Part shown: piece after piece, positions 34,280 through 43,503 of the stretch
How positions within the stretch are numbered: the first letter of the stretch is position 1
Layout of the letters: the number at the start of each line of letters is the position of its first letter
DNA from: Streptomyces sp. SID13726
GTDB taxonomy: Bacteria > Actinomycetota > Actinomycetes > Streptomycetales > Streptomycetaceae
Direction: 5' to 3'
DNA length: 64,000 nt
Assembly (NCBI RefSeq): GCF_010548375.1
Contig: NZ_JAAGLY010000002.1
Location: forward strand, 558,001-622,000
Notes under the pieces: model-generated
The model's input: only the letters and a program-made list of their open reading frames with translations
The model's database searches: none
Told to the model about the DNA's origin: nothing
Made by a program: the position numbers and the translations under genes

Positions 34280-34564
34280 GAGTGGTCCTTGGGGCGGGGA
34301 GGGCGGGCGGTCTGGCTGCGGGTACGGCGACCGTGGTTACCCGTGCCCGCAGGTGTCAGGGTGTCAGCACGGTGTTGATCGCGCGACGCCGCGGGGCTCC
34401 GGAGCGCCCGGGCCGGGGCATGGGTTCCGGCCGATCCCGGTGATCGGGACCGGTGCAGCGGACGGGGAGCCGTCCGACCCATTCGCGCCCGCACCTGAAC
34501 TGCGGTCTCCGACCAGACCGACGGCCCGGACCGCCGCACCCGAACAACACAGTCCTCCCCACCT
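34280..34564. other. Intergenic stretch without a recognisable gene
   Basis: Apart from the promoter region of the SDR-like gene at its left end, I see no gene, hairpin or operator here that I can support. The open frames through it are low-complexity Arg/Pro/Gly readings. Confidence 0.6.
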
Positions 34565-34900
34565 GGCACACGCCCACTTGCCCGCCCACGCGTCGCCTGC
34601 ACTCCAGTCCTGGCTCACCGGTCCGCCACACCCGATCCGCAGCCCCCACCACCCGGCACACACCTACTCACCCGCCTACGCGTCGCCTGCACTCCGGCCC
34701 CACCTCACCGAACCCCTGTACCCGAACACGCAGCCCCCACCACCCGGCATACGCCCACTCACCCGCCCTCACGTCGCCTGCACTCCGGCCCCACCTCACC
34801 GAACCCCCGTACCCGAACACGCAACCCTCACCACCCCACACACGCCCACTCACCCGCCCTCGACCAGGCGTCGCCCACAATCCGGTCCCGGCTCACCGGC
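34565..34900. repeat. Minisatellite with a period of about 90 bp, 3.7 copies
   Basis: Four unit starts are seen at 34565, 34655, 34746 and about 34836. Each begins GGCACACGCCCACTCACCCG or a close variant, and the first three contain CGTCGCCTGCACTCC. Units two and three are nearly identical and the outer ones are more diverged. The array abuts the LacI stop codon at 34901. The period is a multiple of three, so Pro/His/Arg-rich frames stay open across it, but neither strand looks like a real gene. Confidence 0.8.
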
Positions 34901-35908
34901 TCACGCGGATTCCCGCACCCGCACCCGCAAAGGGTCCTGGAGCGGGTCCGCGGTCACCTCCCTCCGGTCCAGCGTCTCGACGAGGCGGCGGGCCATGTTG
35001 CGGGCGATGGCGTCGGTGTCACGGACGATCGTGGTGAGGGGTGGCTGGGAGAGGGCGGCGTAGGAGATGTCGTCGACGCCGATGACGGCGAGGTCGTCGG
35101 GTGCGCGCAGGCCGAGGTGGGCGAGGCCGGCCAGGACGGCGAGGGCGACGTCGTCGTTGAAGGCGCAGACGCCGGTGACCGGCGCGTCGACGGCGAGCCA
35201 GCCCCGTACCGCTTCGGCGGCGTCGCGTGCGTCGAGAGGGACGGTCCGCACCTCCGGCTCCGGGAGGCCCAGTTCGGCGCAGACCTTGCGGACGCCGTCC
35301 AGGCGCGGCCGGACCAGGGCGTCGAGCCTGCCCAGGTCGGGGGCGGCGTATCCCAGTCGGTGGTGGGACGCGGCGAGGTAGCGCGCCTGAGCCGCGCCGA
35401 TCGGTTCCTCGGACACCAGGGGGCCGCGGGGTTCGCCCCGGAAGTCGCCGTAGACCGCCATGACGACCTCGACGCCCGCCGTGCGCATGGCCTCCGCCTC
35501 GGACTCGGGGAACTCGTCGAGGGCCAAGACGGCGGCCGGGGTCATCGCCTTCCAGATCTCCCGCAGCGGACGCGCGGGGAGGCCCGACGAGTGCACGAGG
35601 AAGGTGAGTTCGTGCTCGGCGAGGGCGTTGGTGAGCTGTTGGATGAGGCGTCCGAGGACGTGTTCGATGGGCCAGTCCGGGAGCAGGCCGAGCACGATGT
35701 CGGAACGTCCGATCCGGAGTGTCCGCGCGGCGGCCGAGGGGGCGTAGCCGAGCCGGGCCGCCGCCTCCCACACCCGCTGCCGGGTGGCCTCGGTGATGCG
35801 CTGGTGCGGGGTGTCGTTGAGGACGTAGCTGACCGTGGCACGGGAGACTCCGGCCTCGCGCGCCACGTCCGCGCTGGTCGCGCGTCTGCGGCCGGGCGTC
35901 CCGGTCAT
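34901..35908 (-). CDS. LacI-family regulator of the rhamnoside locus, copy 1
   Basis: A 335-residue LacI repressor: helix-turn-helix SADVAREAGVSRATVSYVLN, hinge APSAAARTLRIGRSDIVLGL, then a sugar-binding core with PVTGVCAFNDDVALAVLAGL and AVIGVDDISYAALSQPPLTT. It is closely similar along its whole length to the LacI gene at 42462, sharing stretches such as GRSDIVLGLLPDWPIEHVLG. GGAGGGGGC lies before ATG 35908. It is divergent from the esterase/GH78 operon, and their shared promoter carries the motif also seen at 42.4 and 48.8 kb. The likely ligand is rhamnose or a rhamnoside, inferred from GH78. Confidence 0.93.
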   Translation of the reverse strand: MTGTPGRRRATSADVAREAGVSRATVSYVLNDTPHQRITEATRQRVWEAAARLGYAPSAAARTLRIGRSDIVLGLLPDWPIEHVLGRLIQQLTNALAEHELTFLVHSSGLPARPLREIWKAMTPAAVLALDEFPESEAEAMRTAGVEVVMAVYGDFRGEPRGPLVSEEPIGAAQARYLAASHHRLGYAAPDLGRLDALVRPRLDGVRKVCAELGLPEPEVRTVPLDARDAAEAVRGWLAVDAPVTGVCAFNDDVALAVLAGLAHLGLRAPDDLAVIGVDDISYAALSQPPLTTIVRDTDAIARNMARRLVETLDRREVTADPLQDPLRVRVRESA

Positions 35909-35953
35909 GCGCCCCCTCCCTCCGGCCCGGCTCTTGTCAAAGCCCACGAGTGC

Positions 35954-35991
35954 GGCTAACTTACCCGCTCAGTCAGCATACACGTTTAAGT
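35954..35991. promoter_or_regulatory. Rhamnoside-locus composite motif, copy 1
   Basis: GGCTAACTTACC (35954-35965) is followed by GCATACACGTTTAAGT (35976-35991). A third TTAAGTAACT-like element lies at 35999-36008. Both main elements recur upstream of the MFS/LacI pair at 42.4 kb and the ABC transporter at 48.8 kb. The central ACGT half-palindrome fits a LacI operator. Confidence 0.65.
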
Positions 35992-36029
35992 GGCGCGATT
36001 AAGTAACTCTCTGTAAGGAAGGCGGCCGC

Positions 36030-36806
36030 GTGATTCGCCACCACGATTTCCAGCACAACGGCCTTACGCTTCGCTCCACGGTGCACATCCCCGACGGCGC
36101 GGACGCGACCCGATGGCCGACCGCGGTGTTCGTCCACGGCTTCACCTCGAACCGGCTCGAACTCCCCTCCTTCGTCGGCATGTCCCGGCTGCTGGAGGCG
36201 AACGGGATCGCCTCGGTCCGGTTCGACCTCTCGGGCCACGGCGAGAGCGACGGCGACTTCTTCGACGTCACCATCGCCGGGGAGATCACCGAGACCCGCG
36301 CGGTCCTGCGGGCGGTCCGGGAGTTCGGCTTCGTCGACCCCGACCGCGTGGGCCTGGTCGGGATGAGCATGGGGGGCGTGGTCGCCGGCATCGCCGCGGC
36401 CGAGGAGCCCTGGGTCGGCGCCCTGTGTCTGTGGTCACCGGCCGCGGTCGCGCCGTTCGAGATCGGCAGCGGCTATCTCAAGGGCCGTGAGCTGGCACCG
36501 GAGATCGCCGACAAGGGGTACGTCGACGCCGACGGCTACCGGATGAGCCCGGCGCTCGTCGCGGACATCGCCGGCCTCGACGTGTACGGGCGGTCCGCGC
36601 CGTACCGGGGCCCGGTCCACATCCTGCACGGCGACAAGGACGACATCGCTCCCCTCGCGTACGGTCGCCGGTACCTGGACCACTACGACGGCAACGCCGA
36701 GCTCCAGGCCGTCGAGGGCGCGGACCACGCCTGGGGTTCCGTGCCGCACCGCACCACCCTGCACCAGTCGACGCTGCGATTCCTCCGGAGGCACCTCCAG
36801 TCATGA
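36030..36806 (+). CDS. Alpha/beta hydrolase, feruloyl esterase-like
   Basis: A 258-residue cytoplasmic serine hydrolase. The oxyanion/lid region TAVFVHGFTSNRLELPSFVG, the nucleophile elbow GMSMGG with S113, the acid in HILHGDKDDIAPLAYGRRY and the histidine in VEGADHAWGS are all present. The sequence resembles the cinnamoyl/feruloyl esterases of the Est1E type, which release ferulate from plant oligosaccharides. The GTG at 36030 follows GGAAGG. Its stop overlaps the start of the GH78 gene (ATGA), and together they would deacylate and trim imported rhamnosides. Expression is probably controlled by the divergent LacI. Confidence 0.87.
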   Translation: MIRHHDFQHNGLTLRSTVHIPDGADATRWPTAVFVHGFTSNRLELPSFVGMSRLLEANGIASVRFDLSGHGESDGDFFDVTIAGEITETRAVLRAVREFGFVDPDRVGLVGMSMGGVVAGIAAAEEPWVGALCLWSPAAVAPFEIGSGYLKGRELAPEIADKGYVDADGYRMSPALVADIAGLDVYGRSAPYRGPVHILHGDKDDIAPLAYGRRYLDHYDGNAELQAVEGADHAWGSVPHRTTLHQSTLRFLRRHLQS

Positions 36807-39436
36807 CGACGTCCAGCTCCGGGGTCCTGCGCGCGACGGACTCCACGACCGCCGTCACCGGGCTGCGCACCGGGGACGACTCCGGTCTCGTGGCCACGCC
36901 GTACCCCTCGCCCCGCCTGTCGTGGTCGCTGGCGAGCCACCGGCCGGGGGTCCTCCAGCACGCCTACGAGGTCCAGGTGGCCGCCGACCCCTCCTTCGAG
37001 GACGCGGTCTCCAGCGGTGAGGTCGCGTCCGGCCTGGTCGTCGACCACCCGTGGCCGGCCGAACCGCTGGCGAGTCGCGAGGTCCGGTACTGGCGGGTGC
37101 GGGTCCGCACCGACGCCGGCCGGACCCGCTGGAGCGAGCCCGCACGCGTGGAGGCCGCGCTGCTCACCGACGCGGACTGGACGGCCCGTCCGGTCCACCT
37201 GCCCAGTGACCGGGGGCGCCCAGGACCGGGCCCGGTGCCACTGCTGCGCCAGGAGTTCGACCTCCCGGCCGCACCGGTCTCCGCCCGGCTGTACGTCAGC
37301 TCGCTGGGCGTCCACCGCACCGCGATCAACGGCAGGCCCGTCTCCGAGGACCTGCTGGAACCCGGCTGGACCAGCTACCCCAACCGGCTCCTGTACGCCA
37401 CCTACGACGTCACCGGCCTCCTCGCCGCCGGCCGCAACGCCCTGTCGGCGGCGGTCGGAGACGGCTGGTACCGCGGCCATCTCACCTGGCACAAGACCCG
37501 TGACGTCTACGGCGACACCTCGGCGCTCCTCGCCCAGCTGGAGGTCACCCTGGCCGACGGCAGCACCGTCACCGTCGCCACCGACGACAGCTGGCGCGGC
37601 GGACACGGCGCCCTGCTGACGGCCGACCTGTACGACGGCTGCGAGCTCGATCTCCGTCAGGAGCCCGGCGGTTGGCAGGAACCGGGCTTCGACGACCGCG
37701 GTTGGGAACGGGCCGTGCCCCTCGGCCTGCCCACCGGGCTCGTCCAGCGGGCCCACCCGCCCGTGCGGGTCGTACAGGTCCTGCGGCCCGAGCCGCGGAC
37801 CCTGCCCGACGGCACGATCACCGTCGACGCCGGCGAGAACCTGACCGGCTGGCTCCGGCTGCGCGCGAGCGGCCCGCGGGGCGGCACGGTCACCGTCCGG
37901 CACGCCGAGGTGCTCGACGGCGACGGGCGGCTGCTGACCAGCATCCTGCGCGGCGCGCGGGCCACCGACGTGTACACGCTCGCCGGTGAAACGGCCGATC
38001 TGGAGCCGGAGTTCACCTTCCACGGCTTCCGGTACGCCGAGATCGAGGCGTCCCCGGGTGTCACCGTCGAGGCGGTCGAGGTCCGGGTCGTGGCGAGCGA
38101 CCTGCGCCGCATCGGTACGTTCCGCTGCTCGGACGAACGGGTCAACTCCCTGTACGCCAACGTGGTCCGCTCCCAGCGCGGCAACTTCCTCGCCGTACCG
38201 ACGGATTGTCCGCAGCGCGACGAACGGCTGGGCTGGACAGGTGACTTGATGGCCTTCGCGCCGACGGCGTGCGCGACCTTCGACAGCCGCTCCTTCCTCG
38301 ACAGCTGGTTCACCGACCTCGCGGTCGAGCAACGGCCGGACGGCGCGGTCCCGATGGTGATTCCCGACGTGCCTCTCGGTGATCCGCCGCCGAGCGAGCT
38401 GCCGTTCGCCGGGACCGCGGCGGGCTGGGGCGACGCCGCCACCGTCGTGCCCACCGCCCTGTTCGACGCCTACGGGCACCGCGGACTGCTCAGCCGCCAT
38501 TACGCGACGATGCGCGCGTGGGTCGAGTTCACCGCGGACCGTCTGGACGAGGACGGCACCTGGAGCGGCAACGCACAGCTCGGGGACTGGCTCGACCCGG
38601 CCGCACCGCCGGAGGACCCGGCCCGCGCGACCACCGACTCCGCCTATGTGGCCACCGCCTTCGTCGCGCACAGCGCACGGCTTCTGGCCGACACCGCCGA
38701 CGAGTTGGGACTCTTCGAGGACGCCGAACGGTATGCGGCACTGCACCGTCGTACGGCCGAGGCCGCGTGGCGGAAGTGGGGCGAGCACGCCAGGACCACG
38801 CAGACCGGGTGCGCACTCGCCCTTGAGTTCGGTGTCGTACCGGAAGGAGAGCGCGCCGCTGTGGGCGAGGCCCTGGCCGCCCTGGTGCGGGCCAACGGCG
38901 GGCGGATCGCCACCGGTTTCCTCGGCACGCCGTTCGTGCTGCCCGCCCTCACCGGCACCGGGCACACGGCTGAGGCGTACCGGCTGCTGCTCAACACCGA
39001 GTGCCCCGGCTGGCTCTACCAGGTCGAGCGGGGCGCCACGACCATGTGGGAGCGGTGGGACGCGATCCGCCCCGACGGCACCATCGACACCGAGAAGGCC
39101 GGGACGATGCTGTCGTTCAACCACTACGCCTACGGTGCCGTCGCGGCCTGGCTGTACCGGTCCGTCGCGGGGCTGCGGCCCACCACGCCCGGTTACCGCA
39201 CCTTCGAGGTCGCGCCCCGGCCGGGAGGCGGGCTCACCTCGGCGGAGGCGTCGATCGAGACGCCGTACGGCACGACGTCCGTCGCCTGGTCGCTGGACGG
39301 CTCGGCGCTGACGGTGGCCGTCTCGCTGCCGCCGGGCACCACCGGCAGCTTCCTGGCGCCCGAGGGATGGCGGACCGAGACGGCGACGGGCCTGCTCGGC
39401 TCGGGCGACCACCGGCTGGTGCTGCGCTCCGCCTGA
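36803..39436 (+). CDS. GH78 alpha-L-rhamnosidase, cytoplasmic
   Basis: An 877-residue family 78 enzyme that removes terminal alpha-L-rhamnose. There is no signal peptide. Two N-terminal beta-sandwich domains include LSWSLASHRPGVLQHAYEVQ and the galactose-binding-like ARLYVSSLGVHRTAINGRPV. The (alpha/alpha)6 catalytic barrel carries the family signature TDCPQRDERLGWTGD near residues 467-481. It also has the conserved CPGWLYQVERGATTMWERWD and SFNHYAYGAVAAWLYR. It is translationally coupled to the esterase gene before it. It should hydrolyse oligosaccharides brought in by the MFS or ABC transporter of the same locus. A terminator hairpin follows. Confidence 0.95.
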   Translation: MTTSSSGVLRATDSTTAVTGLRTGDDSGLVATPYPSPRLSWSLASHRPGVLQHAYEVQVAADPSFEDAVSSGEVASGLVVDHPWPAEPLASREVRYWRVRVRTDAGRTRWSEPARVEAALLTDADWTARPVHLPSDRGRPGPGPVPLLRQEFDLPAAPVSARLYVSSLGVHRTAINGRPVSEDLLEPGWTSYPNRLLYATYDVTGLLAAGRNALSAAVGDGWYRGHLTWHKTRDVYGDTSALLAQLEVTLADGSTVTVATDDSWRGGHGALLTADLYDGCELDLRQEPGGWQEPGFDDRGWERAVPLGLPTGLVQRAHPPVRVVQVLRPEPRTLPDGTITVDAGENLTGWLRLRASGPRGGTVTVRHAEVLDGDGRLLTSILRGARATDVYTLAGETADLEPEFTFHGFRYAEIEASPGVTVEAVEVRVVASDLRRIGTFRCSDERVNSLYANVVRSQRGNFLAVPTDCPQRDERLGWTGDLMAFAPTACATFDSRSFLDSWFTDLAVEQRPDGAVPMVIPDVPLGDPPPSELPFAGTAAGWGDAATVVPTALFDAYGHRGLLSRHYATMRAWVEFTADRLDEDGTWSGNAQLGDWLDPAAPPEDPARATTDSAYVATAFVAHSARLLADTADELGLFEDAERYAALHRRTAEAAWRKWGEHARTTQTGCALALEFGVVPEGERAAVGEALAALVRANGGRIATGFLGTPFVLPALTGTGHTAEAYRLLLNTECPGWLYQVERGATTMWERWDAIRPDGTIDTEKAGTMLSFNHYAYGAVAAWLYRSVAGLRPTTPGYRTFEVAPRPGGGLTSAEASIETPYGTTSVAWSLDGSALTVAVSLPPGTTGSFLAPEGWRTETATGLLGSGDHRLVLRSA

Positions 39437-39484
39437 CCGTCCTTCGTCCCGGCGGCGGCTCCTGTGAGCCGGTGCCCTCCGGAC

Positions 39485-39518
39485 GCGGCCCGCCGTGACC
39501 TGAACCGCGGCGGGCCGC
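39485..39518. terminator. Terminator hairpin after GH78
   Basis: GCGGCCCGCCG and CGGCGGGCCGC pair perfectly over 11 bases with a 12-base loop, 48 bases after the GH78 stop. There is no T-run. It separates the convergent GH78 and esterase genes. Confidence 0.75.
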
Positions 39519-39781
39519 TCGTGTGCCGTCTCGCCTTCGGTGGCGGCATCGGCCGCCGGTGGGCCGCCGCCGCGCTGCGGGGAGTCGGTCGCGCGGCGGC
39601 GGCCCGGTGGTCCGGCAGCGGGACGGGGAGACCCGCTGCCGGACGGGGAGCGCGCGCTCCGGGTGAGTGGTCCGGAGCAACACGTCGGCTGTTACGGGCA
39701 GTTCGGCCGTTGCGGGCAGTGCACGGGTACGGGCGGGCCCACGAGTACGGTCAGTTCACGGGTACGGCGGGCGCCGGTCCG
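39519..39781. other. Intergenic stretch with short direct repeats
   Basis: This part of the 345-base gap between GH78 and the convergent esterase contains no gene I can support. CACGGGTACGGGCGGGC near 39718 and CACGGGTACGGCGGGC near 39755 are direct repeats about 36 bases apart, with weaker related units around them, like a small decaying minisatellite. Confidence 0.5.
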
Positions 39782-40747
39782 TCACTCGCCCAGGAGTCGG
39801 CGCAGCCAGCGCAGTCGGGCCGCACGGGCGTCCTGGGAGAGCGCGGCCTGCGGGACCATGCCGTCGAAGCCGTGGAACCCGCCGGGCCACACATGGAGTT
39901 CGGCGATCCCGCCCGCCTGCCAGATACGGCTCGCGTAGGCCACGTCCTCGTCCCGGAAGGTCTCCGCCGAACCGACGTCGATGTAGGCCGAGGGCAGCCC
40001 GGAGAGATCGTCGGCACGGGCCGGAGCGGCGTACGGCGACACGTCGGCGGTACCGCGGGCCTGCCCCAACAGGGCGTTCCAGCCTGTCTCGTTGGAGGTG
40101 CGGTCCCATACGCCCAGGCCCGCCATCTGATGGGCGGACGGGGTGTCGTTGCGGTCGTCGAGCATCGGGCACATCAGCACCTGCCCGATCGCCCGCGGGC
40201 CACCGCGGTCACGGGCCAGCAGCGCCACGGCGGCGGTGAGCCCGCCGCCCGCGCTGCCTCCCGCGAGGATGATGCGGTCCGGGTCGCCGCCGATCTCCTT
40301 GGCGTGCTCGGCGGTCCACAGGAGACCCGCGTAGCAGTCCTCCACCGGTGCCGGATGGGGGTGTTCGGGAGCGAGCCGGTACTCCACCGAGACCACGACC
40401 AGGCCGAGTTCCTCCGCCCAGTCGAGCGGGATGCCGAGCCGGCTGTTGCCCGCCACCATGCCGCCGCCGTGGATGTTGTAGAGGACCGGGCGAAGATCGG
40501 TCGTACCGGCGGGCCGGCAGATCACCAGCGGGACCTCCGGTGCGCCGGGCGGTCCCGGTACGGCCCGTTCCTCGACCTCGAAGTGACCGTCACGGGCCAG
40601 CTCTTCGTCGGTCGGAGGAGCGAACGGGCCGTCCGTCCGGCGTCCGGCCTCGATCATGTCGGGGGTGATGGTGGGCGGCAGCACCTCACCGATCGCCGCC
40701 AGCTCCACGGCGAGTTCGGGGTCGAAGGGCGGAGGCGTCAGGGGCAT
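39782..40747 (-). CDS. Alpha/beta hydrolase, HSL-type esterase
   Basis: A 321-residue esterase/acetyl hydrolase of the hormone-sensitive-lipase group. The oxyanion motif HGGG is at residues 93-96 in LYNIHGGGMVAGNSR. The nucleophile is S165 in LAGGSAGGG, slightly different from the usual GDSAGG. The acid and base lie in YIDVGSAETFRDEDVAYASR and VWPGGFHGFDG. It has no signal peptide and would remove acyl or acetyl groups from imported compounds. I prefer ATG 40747 because GAGGAA precedes it; ATG 40759 would add four residues. It lies downstream of the MFS gene on the same strand. Confidence 0.9.
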   Translation of the reverse strand: MPLTPPPFDPELAVELAAIGEVLPPTITPDMIEAGRRTDGPFAPPTDEELARDGHFEVEERAVPGPPGAPEVPLVICRPAGTTDLRPVLYNIHGGGMVAGNSRLGIPLDWAEELGLVVVSVEYRLAPEHPHPAPVEDCYAGLLWTAEHAKEIGGDPDRIILAGGSAGGGLTAAVALLARDRGGPRAIGQVLMCPMLDDRNDTPSAHQMAGLGVWDRTSNETGWNALLGQARGTADVSPYAAPARADDLSGLPSAYIDVGSAETFRDEDVAYASRIWQAGGIAELHVWPGGFHGFDGMVPQAALSQDARAARLRWLRRLLGE

Positions 40748-40826
40748 GGGGTTCCTCATGGCTGGTGCGGAGGCGGGTGCGGTGCGAGTGCAATGCGGGT
40801 GCGGTACGGGTCGATGGGGCAGGCGG

Positions 40827-42251
40827 TCACGCCGCTGGGGTTCCGGTGGCCTTGGAGGCGAAGGGGTTCGAGGTGTCGGCCTCCGCGGGCTCCTGGGCTC
40901 CGGGCCGGCCGACTTGCCTCCGCCGCGCCTCGGGAAGGTCGGTCTTCTCGTACCCGAGTGCCGAGGAGAGACCGGCCTCCTCGTGCCCGCCCGTCGAGAG
41001 CCCGGCTTCTTCCTGGACCCTCGGCAGCCGCGGCACCCAGGCCAGCCCGATGACCGCGGCGACCAGCGTGACCCCGAACAGCAGGCCGAAGAACAGCCGC
41101 GTGTGCCCGAGCGCGAGGGCGGGTGTGCCCAGCGCGGCCAGTCCGGCGACACCCCGGGTGAAGGCCATGGTCACACCGGTGGCGGTGGCCCTCAGCAGGG
41201 TCGGGAACAGTTCCTGGGACCAGATCTTGTAGACGGACTCCCCCGCGAACGCGTTGCCGAGCCCCGAGATGAGCATGGCGGCGACCAGGGCGAACCTCGT
41301 CGGCCCGACCAGCGCGGGCAGCGCCCAGGCGACGACGATCAGGGCCGAGCCCGTGGCGAACCAGCCGTGCCGTGCCGGTTTGTCGACGACCCGCATGAAC
41401 ACCAGCCCGGCGAGAAAGCCGACCGGCAGCCCGATCAGAGTGAGTCGGGAGAACTCCTCCACCTGTCCCCCGGCCAGGGCGGTCCACAGGAAGGTGCCGA
41501 ACTGGCCCAGGGTGTTCGCGCCGAGGTTCCAGGTGGCGTAGTAGAGGCCGGTCGCGAGGAGGGCGTAGCCGGTCGGTGCCGTGAAGAGCTCGCGGAGCCG
41601 GGCGAGTTGGACGGTCCCGGTGTCGGCCTGCTGCCGTGCGTCGGCGGCTCGGCGGGCCGCCGTCCACTCGGCCGACTCGGGAAGGGTCAGACGCAGCAGG
41701 AGGACTACGACCGCCACGACCAGCAGATGCGCGAACAGGATCCTGCCCCCGGTCGTGCCCCGCACTCCCATGGAGGAGCTCAGCAGCAGGACGGCGACGA
41801 TGCCGGCGAGCCAGAGCATGCCGGAGAAGACCACCATGGTGCCCTTCCTCCCGACCGGCGCCTCCTCGTTGACGAGCGCGAGCGAGACGGGCAGGTCCGC
41901 GCCGATGGCCACGCCGGTGGCGACGACACCGGCGTACAGCAGCACCGGGCCCGCGGCCACGAGGAGCAGCAGGACGCCGACGACGTAGAGCACGAGCGAG
42001 AACGTGAAGACCTTCCGGCGGCCGAACCGGTCACCGAGCCCGCCCCCGAACAGCGCCCCGACCGCGAACGCCAGCGTCTGCAACCCCAGCAGCGACCCGA
42101 TCGTCCCGGCGCCGAGCTGGAGCGGACCGGCGTAATAACCGCCGATCGCGACCCCTGACGTCACCAGTGCTCCGGCGTCCAGGTAGGAGGCCATACCGGC
42201 CAGCACCGCCGTCTTCCACGGCCTTCCCGCAGGGCTCTCGACGTCAGTCAT
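40827..42251 (-). CDS. MFS transporter of the rhamnoside locus
   Basis: A 474-residue sugar-porter-like MFS protein. The loop 2-3 motif is GGGLGDRFGRRKVFTFSLVL, the helix 4-5 region GADLPVSLALVNEEAPVGRK, and the second half has KIWSQELFPTLLRATATGVT. Twelve helices can be drawn. The hydrophilic C-terminal tail of about 60 residues contains the repeat EEAGLS twice and is unusually long. The gene is divergent from the second LacI paralogue with the shared motif between them. It is likely to import rhamnose or a small rhamnoside, inferred from context. Confidence 0.9.
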   Translation of the reverse strand: MTDVESPAGRPWKTAVLAGMASYLDAGALVTSGVAIGGYYAGPLQLGAGTIGSLLGLQTLAFAVGALFGGGLGDRFGRRKVFTFSLVLYVVGVLLLLVAAGPVLLYAGVVATGVAIGADLPVSLALVNEEAPVGRKGTMVVFSGMLWLAGIVAVLLLSSSMGVRGTTGGRILFAHLLVVAVVVLLLRLTLPESAEWTAARRAADARQQADTGTVQLARLRELFTAPTGYALLATGLYYATWNLGANTLGQFGTFLWTALAGGQVEEFSRLTLIGLPVGFLAGLVFMRVVDKPARHGWFATGSALIVVAWALPALVGPTRFALVAAMLISGLGNAFAGESVYKIWSQELFPTLLRATATGVTMAFTRGVAGLAALGTPALALGHTRLFFGLLFGVTLVAAVIGLAWVPRLPRVQEEAGLSTGGHEEAGLSSALGYEKTDLPEARRRQVGRPGAQEPAEADTSNPFASKATGTPAA

Positions 42252-42376
42252 GGGTCCTCTTCGCTGAGTACCTGAGTACCGGTGATGGGGGGGTGTGGAG
42301 TACGGTCGCCCGGCCGCGATGCGACGGGGTGGGTGAGCGGGGGCGGGGCTCGGATCGACGAGCGCCTACTCGATTC

Positions 42377-42418
42377 ACTTACGCGTGCCAGTTGAGTGAT
42401 CTGGCAGGTAAGCTAACT
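42377..42418. promoter_or_regulatory. Rhamnoside-locus composite motif, copy 2
   Basis: ACTTACGCGTGCCAGT (42377-42392) and GGTAAGCTAACT (42407-42418) lie between the divergent MFS and LacI genes. Read on the minus strand they appear in the same order and sense as at 35.95 kb: AGTTAGCTTACC first, then the ACGCGTAAGT element. Confidence 0.6.
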
Positions 42419-42461
42419 GCGGCCGTGAGCTTTGACAAGAGGTGCGACCGAGGCGGGCGGG

Positions 42462-43472
42462 GTGACCGGGGTGTCCGATGGCAGGCGGGTGACCAGCGCG
42501 GATGTGGCCAAGGAGGCCGGTGTCTCCCGCGCGACGGTGAGCTACGTCCTCAATGACGTCCCCCATCAGAAGATCCCCGAGACGACCCGGCAGCGGGTGT
42601 GGGAGGCGGCGGCCCGGCTCGGGTACGCCCCCTCGGCCGCCGCGCGGGCCCTGCGGATCGGGCGTTCCGACATCGTGCTCGGCCTGCTGCCGGACTGGCC
42701 CATCGAGCACGTGCTCGGACGCCTCATCCAGCAGCTCACCAACGCCTTCGCCGAGCACGGACTCACGTTCGTGGTGCACTCGTCGGCCCATCCGGCGCGC
42801 CCGCTGCGGGAGATCTGGAAGGCGATGACCCCGGCCGCCGTCCTGGCGCTCCAGGAGTTCGCCGATCTGGAGGCCGAGGCGATGCGGGCCGCCGGCATCC
42901 AGGTCGTCATGGCGATGCACGGCTCGATCCGGGGCGAGTCCTGCCCTCCGCTGGTGTCCGAGCACCCCATCGGCGCCCTCCAGGCCCGTCATCTCGCCGA
43001 GGCCCGGCACCGCCGGATCGGCTACGCCTACCCCGACCTGCCAGGACTCGACAGCCTGGCCCAGCCGCGCCTGGACGGCGTCCGCAAGGTCTGTGCCGAG
43101 CTGGGCCTGCCGGAGCCCGCGGTGCGGACCGTACCGCTCGACGCCCAGGGCGCCGCCGAAGCCGTACGGGAATGGCTCGCCGCCGAGCCGTCGGTCACCG
43201 GTGTGTGCGCCTTCAACGACGACGTGGCCCTGGCCCTCCTCGCCGGCCTCAACCACCTCGGGCTGCGGGCCCCCGACGACCTCGCCGTCATCGGCGTCGA
43301 CGACATCACCTACGCCGCCCTCGCCCAGCCGCCGCTCACCACGGTCCACCGCAACACCGACGTCATCGCCCGGAACATGGCCCGCCGGGTCGTCGACTCG
43401 CTCGAAGGACGGGAGTCCCCCGCGGAGCCCGTCCCGGACGAACTCGTGGTCCACGTCCGCGAATCCACCTGA
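42462..43472 (+). CDS. LacI-family regulator of the rhamnoside locus, copy 2
   Basis: A 336-residue paralogue of the regulator at 34901-35908. The helix-turn-helix SADVAKEAGVSRATVSYVLN and the hinge region differ at only a few positions, so both probably read very similar DNA. The effector domain diverges more (for example EFADLEAEAMRAAGIQVVMA), which may mean different sugar specificity. I take GTG 42462 (VTGVSDGRRVTSADV) because it aligns residue for residue with the start of copy 1. GTG 42471 is an alternative. It diverges from the MFS gene and converges on the ABC transporter operon. Confidence 0.92.
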   Translation: MTGVSDGRRVTSADVAKEAGVSRATVSYVLNDVPHQKIPETTRQRVWEAAARLGYAPSAAARALRIGRSDIVLGLLPDWPIEHVLGRLIQQLTNAFAEHGLTFVVHSSAHPARPLREIWKAMTPAAVLALQEFADLEAEAMRAAGIQVVMAMHGSIRGESCPPLVSEHPIGALQARHLAEARHRRIGYAYPDLPGLDSLAQPRLDGVRKVCAELGLPEPAVRTVPLDAQGAAEAVREWLAAEPSVTGVCAFNDDVALALLAGLNHLGLRAPDDLAVIGVDDITYAALAQPPLTTVHRNTDVIARNMARRVVDSLEGRESPAEPVPDELVVHVREST

Positions 43473-43503
43473 CCGGGCCCCGGGGAGACCCGGTGGCACC
43501 AGT

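Noticed and set aside
34565..34900. Open frames through the 90-bp repeats as a Pro-rich repeat protein
   Set aside because: The frame stays open because the period is a multiple of three. There is no ribosome-binding site, no signal, and both strands read equally well.
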